From Mesostigma viride (lineage: Eukaryota; Streptophyta; Mesostigmatophyceae; Mesostigmatales; Mesostigmataceae): a stretch of DNA of 62,000 bases. A program made the translations under genes and the position numbers. Under the pieces are notes generated by a model. The model was not told the DNA's origin and did not search any database. It saw only the letters and a program-made list of their open reading frames with translations. Location of the stretch: NCBI GenBank assembly GCA_009746045.1, contig RPFO01000219.1:727501-789500 (forward strand), written 5' to 3'. Shown in pieces: positions 51,247-61,999 of the stretch; positions within the stretch are counted from its first letter, which is position 1, and each line of letters opens with the position of its first letter.

Positions 51247-52875
51247 TATAGTTCTTTGGCAGCTCAGGGGGGTGATCTGAAGACGAGCCTCCCACTGGAA
51301 GCTGCACCTGCTGCTCCTCTAGGTTGTCCTCATCCCCTTCTCCCTCCTCTAGCTCCTCTGCTAGAAGATGCCACAAGGCGTTGACCATCCTACGCCTGTC
51401 TTGTCTGCTGAAGCCCTTGGGCTGGAATGGTCCCCTGCCCGAAGCCTGGAAGTTGGGTCTGAACCCAGGCTGTGCCCTATGGTCGCTCTGGTTCACCCCA
51501 GGAGGGAAGATGGATGGTCTGGTAAATGGAAGCACCCCTTGGGGACCCTTGGAGTCGACAGGAAACTGGTCTCCCTTGGGGCAATCCCTTGCAAAGTGCC
51601 CTAACTGGCCACATGTGAAGCAGGGCCCCTTGGACTGCTCCAGGGCATTGAGCTCCTCCAACACAGAGTTCAGCTGGTTCAGCAGGGGCTTCTTGACAGA
51701 GGATGCTGAAGGACCTGCAGGGGGCTCCCACTTGAGGGAAAAATCAGGTACACGACACAGCGTGAGAGCATATGACAGCACGGTGTCCCATTTCCACTCG
51801 ACGTAGTCGTGTGGAGAAAAGTGCTTGTCAATATCCACCCTGACTTGGGGAGAGAGCCCATGGAGAAACCTGTGCAGAGCTTCAGCATCAGAGCACTTAG
51901 GGATCTTGGCCCTGAGGTTGGTAAACGTCTCCACGTATTGTGGTAACGTCAAACCCACCTGGGTACAGTTGGCTAACGCATCCCAGTCCAGACGAAGCTG
52001 ATCCTGGGGAAGTAAGAAGCGTCGAAAAGACAGCATGAGGGAGGGTAAATCCTGACAACTGTTACCTGCTGGCCGGGGAACGTAGGAACTCATCAAACCT
52101 GTCCGCTGCACTGTCGCTCATTCGCTGACGGACCATTTTCTTCTGGATATCCAGGGAAAGTCGTTCTTCCGCTCTCTTGCCGTAGTTGGCGAAGTGGATA
52201 GCAAACACATCCTGAAACCGAGTTGAAAAATGATCGAAACTGCGATGAGTAAGATTGGTAAGCGAAAGCTTGTCTACAGATTCAATTTTTGGAAACGGTG
52301 GAGCTGAACCTTGATGTGGCGGCAGATTGACGGTCACTCAGGGACGTCGCTGGCGGGCGTGGTGAAGGTGACGGATGTCGTCTGCGTGGGATCCTGTTTC
52401 TTACTATCCTGCGTCGCATTCCCCGTATAGCAACAGTGGCGTGATAAGATAAAACCCCTCTGTCACCCACCCTAGGAGCCTCTCTCCCCACTCCAGCAAC
52501 CATCTCACGCATGGCCGCCTCCTCATCCGCAATCCTCTGACGTAATCTTCCCTCATCCTGTTCCACCTCCTCCACCATCTTTCTATTATACATTGCTGCA
52601 TGTTGTTTATCTTGTTGTAGCCTGATCTTTGCTGCTGAGAGGCGATCTGCTGCTATTAATCGGGCCCCGTCTCGTCCTGGCGTGGTATTAACAGGAAAGA
52701 AAAATGGTGATGATGCACTCGGCACAGGAGTTCGCTCGCTCACGATCCTGGGCGACAGCGACCCGTTTCCTCGACCCACGCCAGTGAGAGATGGCTCGCC
52801 TGGTTGTAGTCCAGACGCAATGACAGAAAACTTAGGCCCGACAGAACAACGAGGCTCGCCTTCAACTTCAGACAT
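51158..52875 (-). pseudogene. Gypsy gag with CCHC zinc knuckle
   Basis: A likely start is the Met at 52875 (MSEVEGEPRCSVGPKFSVIA). An Arg/Glu-rich coiled region follows (AAKIRLQQDKQHAAMYNRKM). After a frame change comes KIESVDKLSLTNLTHRSFDH, and after another the capsid part (LRLDWDALANCTQVGLTLPQ, YVETFTNLRAKIPKCSDAEA, LHRFLHGLSPQVRVDIDKHF). The nucleocapsid knuckle is CFTCGQLGHFARDC (C-x2-C-x4-H-x4-C), followed by a Pro/Gly-rich tail. Confidence 0.8.
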
Positions 52876-53240
52876 TATTAGAAGTACGGTTAAAATCAAG
52901 TTGACGCCGTGGAGTATGGGTAGTTGTCTCAGCACCTTCCCTAGTAATGGGTTCAAGAGATGATGACGGATTGCTTGCACCTTGATTAGTAGGGGGTAAA
53001 GGTGATTGTGTCTTCGAACTACTCGTACTACCACATGGAGTCGCGATCGTCTACCTAGTAGAGACAACGGTTACGGCTGACTTCCAGTGGTAAAGAGCAA
53101 GACAGTCACATAAGGATGTGTCTCTCTCTGTATCACCGAAAGTTTTCCGCAACTCCATGAATCTTCTCGGATGACAGACATCTGTTCAACATTGTACTAC
53201 CCGGAAGGTTACAACTCAAGAGAAACACCGAAGTACAGAT

Positions 53241-53252
53241 CCTCCGATACCA
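53241..53252 (-). promoter_or_regulatory. Gypsy primer-binding site (initiator tRNA-Met-like)
   Basis: Directly inside the 5' LTR, the minus strand reads TTGGTATCGGAGGATC. TGGTATCGGAGG is one or two changes away from TGGTATCAGAGC, the complement of the initiator methionine tRNA 3' end used by many plant LTR elements. Confidence 0.7.
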
Positions 53253-53253
53253 A

Positions 53254-53984
53254 TGTAACGACTAAAAATGATCATCTGCATCATCCATAGTCCAAATATG
53301 AAAGATCTTTTACCTGGGTTGCTTTCTTGAGTTACAGAATCATCTTCAAGTATCCGAGCAACGTTGAGATGGAGATTCCACAGCACGTGATTTAGGGAAC
53401 CACACCCCTTGTAGACACAACGACATGCAAGCTTGTGTATAGACGACCTCTGTGGAACTGAAGGTAGTCTATAGCCAAGGGGCTCTTATGAATGGACAAC
53501 AAAGACAAGCTTTATTATACCATGATGGATCAAAACCAACGTAGCAACAATGGCGACCCCACGTCCTTGATATCGACGTGCTTGTCGAGCATGCTTCAAC
53601 CTTAGCCTGAAGAGAACCAATCAGAATCATGGAATTATAAACAAGATCTTCGTATCCATCCTAGTCACACAAAATAGAACAACACCACACACAGCCTGGC
53701 AGAATCTGTACATGAGATCCTGAATCTGTAGTAAGCACTAAAGTCCCAAAGGAGCATTTAAGACTAGTCGGTAGTACCGACCAACAAACTATAACCCCAC
53801 GTGGATCAGGCCACGACCAATGAGGGCTTCTACCAGTCGGTTGATAAAGTACAAGTACAAGCTCCAAGTACCTCCGTCTTAGAAATCTCATAGCTTTCTC
53901 AATACTGATCCAAAAGTCCTCGAATAAAGGCCAAACATTCACAAAACAAAGGATGTAACAACAAAGTCATTTTTGCTTGTTACA
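53254..53984 (-). repeat. Gypsy 5' LTR (731 bp)
   Basis: Upstream LTR in element orientation; see the 3' LTR for the comparison. Followed by the agtct target duplication at 53985-53989. Confidence 0.93.
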
Positions 53985-54146
53985 AGTCTTTGTATCAGGG
54001 TCAGAGTAGTGATGAAGGAGACCACCCCCAAGTCTGTGGGGTCTCCGCGTGTGACCGCGTATGGCATTCATAGCGATTCGGGCTGTGGTGCCCACAACCC
54101 TGTAACTAGGACCTAGATAGCTTACACCATCCATTCCATCTACCAC

Positions 54147-54253
54147 CATAAGTAGAAACACGAATTAATAGTTAATATAATTAATTAATTGAATCGATAG
54201 TTAATAGTCTATTAATTAATTAATAGGCTATTAATGACGTGTTTCTACTTATG
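54147..54253. mobile_element. 107-bp foldback element (MITE-like)
   Basis: cataagtagaaacacg (54147-54162) and cgtgtttctacttatg (54238-54253) are perfect 16-base inverted repeats, continued by imperfect attaatag/ctattaat pairing. The middle is almost entirely A/T (attaattaat). I see no clear target duplication. It is either a tiny non-autonomous transposon or a stable hairpin. Confidence 0.75.
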
Positions 54254-55629
54254 CAACGTTGAACCTATTATTGAGCAAGACAAACTGAGCACTAATTAAT
54301 GCCCTATCAATCTCCAACCGCTCCGCCACATCCGCTATTCCTATCATTGCGGGCCGGTGGGATTATAGATAGAATATACGCCGAGTCAAAGACTATGTAG
54401 TTAGGATTTTCTAGACTAGATAGCTTAGAGTTAGGATAGTTCGATTACGCGGCTTCCTCCACCCCACCCATCCATCATGGAATATGTGCTACATGATCTC
54501 CCAACGGAGGCATGTTATAATTTAATGTAATTTAATTTTAAAGACTATCAAGAGCACATGGCTAACCGACATTTAGAGCCCGAAGCCCCGAACTGATGCA
54601 TCAGCTCTCACGATCCCATCCCATGGGATCGCAGATTGCACATCATCTAGTCAACAATCAATTAACTTTTAGTAATTGCGCGCTTCCAGAAAGGGACCAA
54701 AGAGGCCCGGCCGGCCTAGAAATAGCTATAAACATGCTGTTTATACAGTTGGAGCGGAGAGCCGCGGTGCCGTGGGTGCTCAAAATGCGAACTCCTGACC
54801 CCAACGTCCAATGTGTACCTACCCCATTTTTGAACCAGCGATGGCCTCTAGAACTTGTCATGTTTTTTACTCTGGTCTGTATTTATGTTACCCGTTCTTT
54901 TGCTAATACTAACCTCTGCCACCATGCTCACCCCTTCCTTGCTCTCTTCCTGTCCTGAGCCAGTAGAAATCGCGACACGTGACTTCCGCGGCCCGCGCAT
55001 TTTGCGTTCTGTTCAGACAACTGGTCTAAGGCATGCACGGAACTCGGCGTGCCATGCTTCCACATTTGTTGTCTTTTTTCATACACCGTGTGCCGCCGTT
55101 GGGAGGCCACGGAGTGCTCATTCTTTATCGATAGATTAGGAAAAGCTACATGTCCATGGCGGGTGACACAGGCCGTTTTCCCAGCGGGGAAGATTTAAAT
55201 GCTGCCACTATTGAAACCCATTCCTGCTTGTGCTAATCTTGCTAGTTTGGGGGGGTGCAGCACTTAACCACTTCCTATTATAAGGGTACAGCCATAATTT
55301 AACGAACAAGGCTACACATTTCCAACTCCATTCATTTCCGTTATCCTGAACGACTCGACAACGCAGATAAGATAACGGCAGGCTCGAGCTACCATGGTCC
55401 GGATTCTCCATATTTCTGGCCTGCGCTGGTTGTCTCATTGATAAGGGTGTCAACCTAGGCTTCTCCCTGTCTACTCACTCACAGGGTTTCTGCATTTCGA
55501 AATTCTAGCAGTAAGGGCCACCTGTGGAAGCCCACGGGGCATTCTCCATGGCTTCCCAATAGAGGCATGCCACAAAACGGCTAGCATCATCATTCACGCA
55601 GCCTGCCCGTGCAGGCAAACACGGCCGTG
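54254..55629. other. No gene seen
   Basis: Region between the foldback element and the 3' end of the host gene. Only short overlapping frames; the part nearest 55630 is probably the 3' untranslated region of the minus-strand gene. Confidence 0.55.
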
Positions 55630-57150
55630 CTAGTCCCACGAAGGATCATAGTTTCCTGGCCACAAGCGCAGGAAAATCTCCAGCGCCTCCATCTTGTCCG
55701 CCTGGTCTGAAAAACCCTCCATCCGGCCATGCAGCGCTTGTGCTGGGAGCACCCACTGGAAGGGAAGTTCCAACAGCTTCATCATGCTCTCATACCTTGC
55801 CTCCTCCGAGTGCCCCCAAGTGTAGTTCTTCAACCACTTCTTTTGCACCGGATCTGACAAAGAATCCCCCGTAAAGAGCGCCCCTTCGCCACCCCCATAC
55901 AGTATATACATGTGCCCCTGGAGGTAACCGCGTGTCAACCTAATCTCCACATCGTCCTCGGCCATGGAGGTTGACCCCGGCAACTGCCAGGGTCCCTTAC
56001 CCTCGAGCTTGACCTCGGCGTTGCGGGTGCTGGGGGTCTCCTCGAGGGCATGGATGATCCGTTCGCAACCAAACCGCCGTGCGAACGCGCCATGGTCCGC
56101 CATCTCATTGTGGTGGAAAAGAAACATGTAACGGACACCCCCCAGGGAGTCCAGGCGCTTTGCCAGGTGTTCGTCGAATCGGGGGGTATCTATTAAGATG
56201 TTCCCCGCGCCACCCTCACGGACGATGAGGTAGGACACCGCGCTATTGCCTTTCTCGCTGACATAACCACAGTGGTATACTCCGGGCAGGCGAGAGGACG
56301 GGCCAGCATCGCCATTGATGGGGATGGGTATGCTGGCGAGCGCGCGCTCGAGGTCGGGGGCGGGGGTCTCTGTGCAGATGGCGCCCGTTGGGCACGCGAG
56401 CAGCGCCTGAAGGGCGTGTAAGCGCTCCTCCTCGGTGGATGGTTGCTTGGTGACGGCGATCCGGTAGGAGCCTGTGTGATCACGCGAGAAATTGTCGGGG
56501 GCCATCCACCTGCAGGGGGTGTAAAAGCCAGTACATCATGCAAGCCACCGCTGCGGCTAAATAATATTAACGGGGGGGGGGGGGGGGAGAAAATTCTGTA
56601 GGATTGCCAAGATTTAGAACATGACTGGATGCCGCCAAGATACAATGAGTAGCACAAGTGCTTGGGTCTGGGTCATGGTACACATCCGTGGGGGAAAGGA
56701 ATTGCTTACAGTTGATAGCACTTGCTTCTAAAATAGACAGGAGACTAGGCTGCGGGAAGAAGCTACTGCTCGCTGCCAAGTGTAGCTCGTTGGCATGCAC
56801 GCAAATTGGGCAAAAAACTCAGGATACGGCCGAGATCGACGCATGAGCCACCGCACACAGTCATAGAACAAAATAAAGGCTTACCAGCATAGCTCGCAGT
56901 CTATGCATTTCGTGTCGACATAGAAATCACCGGGAGAGTTTCCCTTGCGCCTCCTGTGCGATGAGCGAGTTGCAGCACATGCAACTCGTGGGATGCATCT
57001 GGCGGCGTAGCTGCGCACTGCCGCATTGGAGTAGGCCTGCATGGGACGCTCTGTCTTCAATCGGGATAAAAACGGCAACAGTGGCAATATTGAATGAGAT
57101 TTTAATGTATCAATCGCCAGAGATTGAACTGGCAAGGTTAAAAGAGACAT
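55630..57150 (-). CDS. Ferredoxin-like [4Fe-4S] / metallo-beta-lactamase fusion protein, probably plastid-targeted
   Basis: Exon 1 (57150-56885) ends GDFYVDTKCIDCELC; exon 2 (56509-55630) begins within WWMAPDNF. The intron (56510-56884) has GTAAGC and CTGCAG ends and joins in phase: 1,146 coding bases, 381 aa. The N-terminal Cys motif C-x2-C-x2-C with a later Cys-Pro (LLACPTGAI) matches a [4Fe-4S] ferredoxin fold. The second domain has FLFHHNEMADHGAFARRF (metal-site H...DH), GYLQGHMYILYGG (His) and ALFTGDSLSD (Asp), ending in the substrate-side region FQWVLPAQALHGRMEG (His). The N-terminus up to SHRRRKGNSP is Ala/Arg/Ser-rich and looks like a transit peptide. Met37 (57042, MQAYSNAAVRSYAARC) may be the true start. 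Orthologues of this type occur in plants (the Arabidopsis At4g33540 family, from memory). Substrate unknown. Confidence 0.85.
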
Positions 57151-57260
57151 TATTTTGCTCTATCCACGATTACGTACTCCTGCCCAGCTTAACCCTGGGT
57201 CAAGTTGTCCTCTGGGCCGCAATTATTCATTGCTGCAATATTTGTTGTCGCCAAAGCTAC

Positions 57261-57279
57261 TTGTTACGTCGCGTAACAA
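57261..57279. promoter_or_regulatory. Palindromic TTGTTACG-TCG-CGTAACAA upstream of the host gene
   Basis: A perfect 8+3+8 palindrome about 110-220 bases upstream of the two candidate start codons of the ferredoxin/beta-lactamase gene, in sequence otherwise AT-rich. It contains ACGTCGCGT and resembles a bZIP-type (ACGT) site. No TATA box is evident. Confidence 0.4.
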
Positions 57280-58482
57280 TCTGTCACAGTTACGGACGTA
57301 AATTAGGTCCTTTGCCTCCTAACTGAGGGGGAACAAATTCGTGACGCGAGGGCGAAATCGACCAAGCTGCCAAATTTTTTCAAGTCCTGGACTGCCAAGT
57401 CCGGTGCTGGCGCGAGGCCTCGAGCGAGCCGACAACAACGTGGACAGCGCCCTGTCAGCCACAGCAGTGCTGTCAAGCACCAACGGTCAAGTCGACTGCA
57501 AAATGCTGCCAAGGCATCACGTCGGTCAGTTTACGGTGTTCGGCCAGGCCATGGCATTTGCAATTGCGCTAGCTGCAACGACCCTTGGAAATTGTCGCCC
57601 AGGATGCACAGACCCCACTCCTCAAGGTTGCCCTAATGTTTTGTCGTGGGAAATGAACTTGTATGTCGACTTTTGTGTCGTGTTTGCTGGAAATTGTGAG
57701 GCGCCGTAAGCGTGCGTTTTCTGGTTCTTTCTTTGTGTTCTTCCAGCAGTTATGTGTTTATTTTGCCATGCGTTCAGTGGAAATGGCCCACGCATTTTGG
57801 TATTGTTCCCACGAGACGTTTTCTACGTACCTGGAGTATAAATCCAGAGTGTTTGCACGCTATTTGTGGCACTAGTCTGCGCCGTAGTGAAGCGCCTTTG
57901 TATCGTCGTCTACGACTTGATTTCGTAAGTTAAGTGCCCGTGACGCGTGTGTTATTTTGTTTTGTGCTGAGAGCATTGCTTGTATGCAAATGTTTACGTC
58001 CTTTGTGTCGAATTCGGCTGTGCATTTCGGCATAGCCTGTAATGTCGGACGTAATGTTTACTCTCGGGCACTGATTTGTGAATCGTGACCAAGCTGTAAT
58101 CGTTACTTGTGTTCGCCTTTGTGGCGGTAATGTTTTGCACGTCCTGTTTTCTTTGCTATGAAGCGCGTTTATCTGTTATGGCCACTGTGTCTTGTGTTGA
58201 AGGTTGTATTGTACCTTGTTTGTGCGGCATTTGTTGCCATGTTTGTTTGCTCACCCCGTTTATTTGCCGTAAAACGTGATGTTGGTATCATTTATTTTGT
58301 GAGATGGCGTATGTTATGTTGCTCCGTGTGTGTACAGCACGTATTTTTGCCGTTGCCCTACCTCTATACCGTTTGGGTTAGCTCATAGCGACCTTCTTTG
58401 TTGGCATGTGTTGCCGTATAATTTGTGTGGGACTGTGTGCCCCTATTGTGTCCATGGGCAGCCGCTTTGAGTGAGGGGGGAA
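57280..58482. other. Unassigned region with weak coding signals
   Basis: Two overlapping frames are possible at 57303-57709: minus-strand DLKKFGSLVDFALASRICS and a plus-strand 122-codon frame (MTRGRNRPSCQIF...). Neither is recognised. From 57700 to 58480 the plus strand is T/G-rich (tgtgttc, tttgtg) without a gene. Just before 58483 there is a purine run (gagtgaggggggaa) that could be a polypurine tract. Confidence 0.35.
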
Positions 58483-59622
58483 TGTAGCATCTAGAGCACT
58501 TTTTCCAACCAAGGGTTGGGTAACAGCCATCCAGGATTGATGGGCAGCTAGTGCGTTGCTGCTATGGTAGGACACTCATTCGCGTTGCCCGGGGGGGGGA
58601 TCAGTGGCGGTAGTGCGGCTCACGACCGCATGTTGGAGCTTCAAGCGTTTCACGTGGACGGCATCTTCATTTTCAGTTGCACCATGGTAGCAACTGGACG
58701 GCATGCTACGAGCATGTGACTAAGGGGGGTGTTGAGATTCCACCTACCCAGACATCTTTTGCATTGTGCCCATGTGGCTAAGGGGGGTGTTAGGGATATT
58801 ATATCCACCTGGCCACAATATATCCCAGCCTGATTTATTTCTTGTTGGATTTGTTCCATATGGACTGGGAATTTGATAGCTATGATAAGCTAGATGAATC
58901 GGGCTCAATGAGCTGAATAATATTCATGTGCCATAGTCCTATACTTGGACATGGATGACTTGTACCCTGAGTCAGCCTAGTAGCATCACGTATTTGACAA
59001 GTGGTGCTATGGCCTAGTGGACAAGTGTTTGGTCCATGAGCTGACAAATGTTGGAAGCTCATGATGACACATGTTATGACTTACATGATGACAAGTGGGT
59101 AGACTCATTGCATGACACTTGTCACTCCAAGGAAAAGAGATGTGTCACTTTATTGATTATGTTATGTGGCACATTATTATGTAGACACTTGGCATCTAGC
59201 TATTATGCCAGCTCATTGGATCATGTCTAGAATGTTCTAGTCCAATGTTCTAAGAATATGCCAGAAATATTCCTGGAATATACTGAGAATATGCTGGGAA
59301 TATGCTAGGAATATGCTAGGATGTTTCTACAAGCTTCTGTGATTGCTGTCATTGCTGATGTCATCCTTCCTAGCCTAAAAGGTATAAAAGGAAACTGCCC
59401 CCTAAGGACAGGTACCTCCATTTAACCTCTATTGAACCTCCATTGAACCTCCATTCAAACTCTTTTCCTAACCTCTAAGCCTATGAAATAAAACTCTTTT
59501 TCTGGTCTCTCTTCCATTGTCTTCAAGCTCAGTCTTTCATCACCTGCAAGGTGAAAGGGTAGCAAGGCCAAGCACAAGAAGGCATTGTGTAAAACCCATT
59601 AGTTTCCTCTACTTTTCCAACA
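58483..59622 (+). repeat. LTR-like sequence (tentative)
   Basis: Starts tgtagcatctagagc right after gtgaggggggaa, contains ggtataaaagg (about 59379, TATA-like) and gaaataaaac (about 59485, poly(A) signal) about 105 bases apart, and may end ttccaaca at 59622. These are the parts of a U3-R-U5 LTR. Repeats inside include catgtg(a)ctaaggggggtgtt (58714, 58769), gacacttg/gacaagtg motifs (58990-59200) and gaatatgctag runs (59240-59320). No second copy lies in the window, so it could be a solo LTR, a 3' LTR or a promoter region of another kind. Confidence 0.35.
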
Positions 59623-59639
59623 GTAGCTAGCCAGCTATG

Positions 59640-59970
59640 TCGCGGTTTACGATCCAGTTAACGATAACGGCTCCGTAACCACCCCAGTACCTAATATTGG
59701 GGCAGCTATGGCGCCGTACCCACTACCTGACCCGTCCCGTATACCCCAACGTAACCTGAACCGAAGCCGTTCACGCCCCCGTAAACATAACCGGCCCAGT
59801 TACTGGACCGTACCGAATCTCGGGGCCAATATTCCGAATGGTACCGTAACCGGTCCGGTAACCCAAACCGCCAACGAATACGGACCCGTAACCTGGCCCG
59901 TCGAAGTTACCGGGCAGGTTACGGGGGCGTCGAAGTTACCGGACAGGTTACGGGGGCTTCAAATTAACTC
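59640..59970 (+). repeat. Degenerate GTAACC/GGTTAC-rich region
   Basis: Irregular repeats of gtaacc, ggtaac and ccgtac, with a clearer duplication near the end (gaagttaccgg, caggttacgggggc twice, about 59914 and 59932). The open frame here (59708-59974) gives Val-Thr-Gly-Pro repeats and is likely a by-product. Confidence 0.6.
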
Positions 59971-59999
59971 CTAGTGGATAGAAATAGGAGATCTAGTCC

Positions 60000-60369
60000 T
60001 AGTAGTTCTAGGCCCTCGTGTTGGCCGCTTCGCACACAAGTTCGAGGCTGAACTTAAGGTGAAACTCAGGCCCGCCTTTTTAGGACCCTTCCGTGTGTTG
60101 TCTAGAGTAGGTAATTTCCTGTATGAAATAGACATTCCTACCTCTTGGCAAACTCATTCGCGCACCTTTCATAGAAGTCAGCTGAAACTCTACCATCAAA
60201 GCACGTTCGCAGGTAGAGAGTTAGCCCCTGCCTCTTTAGAGCATAATCCTGATACTGGCGAGGTAGAGGATGAGGTAGAGAGTATCGTGGCCCATAGAGA
60301 TATTAAAAAGGGTCGCGGTACTCAGCACCAGTACAAGGTCAAATGGATGTATTCTGATCAGACACTCCG
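60000..60369 (+). pseudogene. Chromovirus integrase C-terminus and chromodomain remnant
   Basis: Plus-strand reading includes VKLRPAFLGPFRVLSRVGNF, LYEIDIPTSWQTHSRTFHRS, QLKLYH, then EDEVESIVAHRDIKKGRG and HQYKVKWMYSD. The first part is the GPF domain of Ty3/Gypsy integrases (usually KL.PR.IGPF.V...VG..AY.L.LP....IHPVFHVS.LK.Y) and the second starts a chromodomain (EVE.I..HR....YKVKW). It is a different chromovirus from the one at 44243-53984. The domain is interrupted at 60369; the sequence after the insertion (60768-60842) continues open as MVRMYARSEVDKVRYTESEL and then stops. Confidence 0.75.
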
Positions 60370-60747
60370 CAAAGGTGAAAACCTTTGCGTTCAGTGCCAG
60401 GCCGCGGAAAACGCGGAAAACGCGATCTGCAAATGAATCCGACCGGAATCGAACTGGGGACCTCTCGCACCAATTTTGCTGACTATAGGACGGACGTCTC
60501 CGGTTACCATGGCATCGCCAACTTACACCTACAGTCATCCGCAAAAGTTCTCCTGTCCGGGGAGTGATGCAAGCCTTTCGGATTTGGTACTAGATAAATC
60601 ACTCGAGATCTGTGTGTAGGAGTACTACACACGTGTCTGCACGCGAGACTTGTTCAGTCTCGCACCGTGAGACGGGCTGAACACGGCTGAATCCTTCTTT
60701 TTAGTAGAAGGGGGCGTAGCCGGTACTATCGAAATCAGCCAAGCGTA
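60370..60747 (-). mobile_element. 378-bp insertion with 20-bp direct repeats, tRNA-like block (SINE-like)
   Basis: The 20-base sequence tattctgatcagacactccg occurs at 60350-60369 and 60748-60767, bracketing 378 bases that break a chromodomain frame. Long target duplications of this kind are typical of LINE-driven retroposition. On the minus strand the insert contains CAGTTCGATTCCGGTCGGAT (about 60430-60455), a good pol III B box, and TGGCGATGCCATGG (about 60510), a possible A box. The insert begins with a perfect stem, cgcaaaggt-gaaa-accttTgcg (60368-60389). No poly(A) tail is seen at either end, which is unusual for a SINE; a degenerate tRNA-derived element is my best reading. Confidence 0.5.
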
Positions 60748-60842
60748 TATTCTGATCAGACACTCCGTATGGTACGGATGTATGCCCGTAGTGAGGTAGA
60801 TAAAGTGCGGTATACTGAGAGTGAACTAGATGGATGGGTGTA

Positions 60843-61529
60843 GTCGCCTTTTGCAGGAGTACAAAACCCTGCATAAGCTCTAGTTGTAGTAGTAGACCTT
60901 CTCCTCTCTTATCTTATGTCTGCTGTCGACGGGTGGTTGGTTGTCCCCCCCCCCTTCCGCAGCCGTCATGTCAGAGCCTACCCCTTCGGAGGATCCCCGG
61001 CCAGTTCCGGATCCTCAGCTGTTCTGTGAGGTGCTCCCCAGCCGCTGGGCCGTGTTGGTCTGTACGGCAGTACGGGGTACTCGGTAAAACCCTTGCGTAC
61101 TGTAAAAATACAGGTATTTTTGCGAGGGGTCAAAAATACGCGAAAAAATACGCAGTACGGCATACGGGGTATTTTTGAAATTGTGGTAAAAAAGTACGGG
61201 GTATTATTGAGGCCAAGGCTTAAAGTACGGGGTATTCTAAGGATGTGTGGCCCTGCAGCCAACAAATGTTACTATGTACTATGCTCTCTGCTATTCATTA
61301 ATGAGCATAATGGCAGTGACTTGCCACCTGCCACACTTAGATCGACATTGCAATACATCCTTCAAGTACATTTGTATATTGTGGATATGCAAACTATTGA
61401 CCATCTAACACCGGTCTCTTTTATTACAATGCATCATTGACAACATAATACATGATTGAATGGTATAATGCATGCACCCAAAGCTCTGGCAGCCTCAATG
61501 CAGAGGATGTCATAGCACTATAGATGGCA
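60843..61529. other. No gene; short repeats at 61070-61250
   Basis: Several copies of agtacggggtatt (61068-61240) and inverted relatives (gtactgtaaaaatacaggtattttt) form a small irregular repeat cluster. The rest shows no domain or RNA gene. Confidence 0.6.
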
Positions 61530-61999
61530 GCTTCGCTGCACAGTGACAACAAGTGCATGCCACGAATCCCTAAAAAATAAAATCATGGCAATGAACCCAG
61601 AATTGACCTTCACTGCTGCGGCAGGTCCATACTTTGCCACTGCCGCGATCATGTTCTTGTACGAGGCGCTGGGGGGCGACGTGAAACGGAATGCCGTTCT
61701 CGTAAAAGAAAGAGGCCTGGGCAAGGCGGACTTCCTGGAGCTGCGCATTGGAAAAGCACTGTGGAATTAATCGTCTTCTGCACTGCCTTGCCAGAGCCTC
61801 AAGGGCCAGCACCCGGGGCAGCGGCAGGCAGAAGGGCCTTGGCAACGCGGGCTGCACCGAGCACTGCCTTTTGCTCCTTCTTTTCCAACCGGGCTGCCTC
61901 AGCCGCCTGAAGCCTCCCGATCAGGCCTTCTACATTCCTAGACTGCTGGCAAAATGTGGCTCCTTTGTTGGGGATGTGGCCGAGATGGCCGACAGCGCG
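61530..61999 (-). pseudogene. hAT-type transposase fragment (zinc-finger to DUF659-like region)
   Basis: From the window edge inward on the minus strand: GHLGHIPNKGATFCQQSRNV (end of a BED-like zinc finger), IGRLQAAEAARLEKKEQKAV (linker), then in another frame AQASFFYENGIPFHVA, and again in another frame SASYKNMIAAVAKYGPAAAV. The FFYENGIPF...SY..MI..VA..GP pattern is the one seen at the start of hAT/DUF659 transposases. Two frame changes are needed within 300 bases. The N-terminus lies beyond the window, and no catalytic region is visible in the sequence downstream, so the copy is both truncated and broken. Confidence 0.65.

Larger units (their letters stand above)
44243..53984 (-). mobile_element. 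Gypsy chromovirus, full length, 9,742 bp
   Basis: LTRs at 44243-44971 and 53254-53984 flank a minus-strand gag-pol. A perfect 5-bp target duplication, agtct, is at 44238-44242 and 53985-53989. LTR ends are tgtaac...gttaca. The order on the minus strand is LTR, primer-binding site, gag with CCHC knuckle, protease, RT, RNase H, integrase, chromodomain, an extra ORF, polypurine tract, LTR. This is the Ty3/Gypsy order, and the chromodomain places it with chromoviruses. The LTRs differ by a few substitutions and small indels, so the insertion is fairly young, yet nearly every domain lies in a separate frame. Inserted into the 3' part of the LINE RT. Confidence 0.95.

Noticed and set aside
60420-60530. 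A functional tRNA gene on the minus strand
   Set aside because: The B box is good, but the T stem has mismatches and I could not fold a full cloverleaf with a matching acceptor stem.
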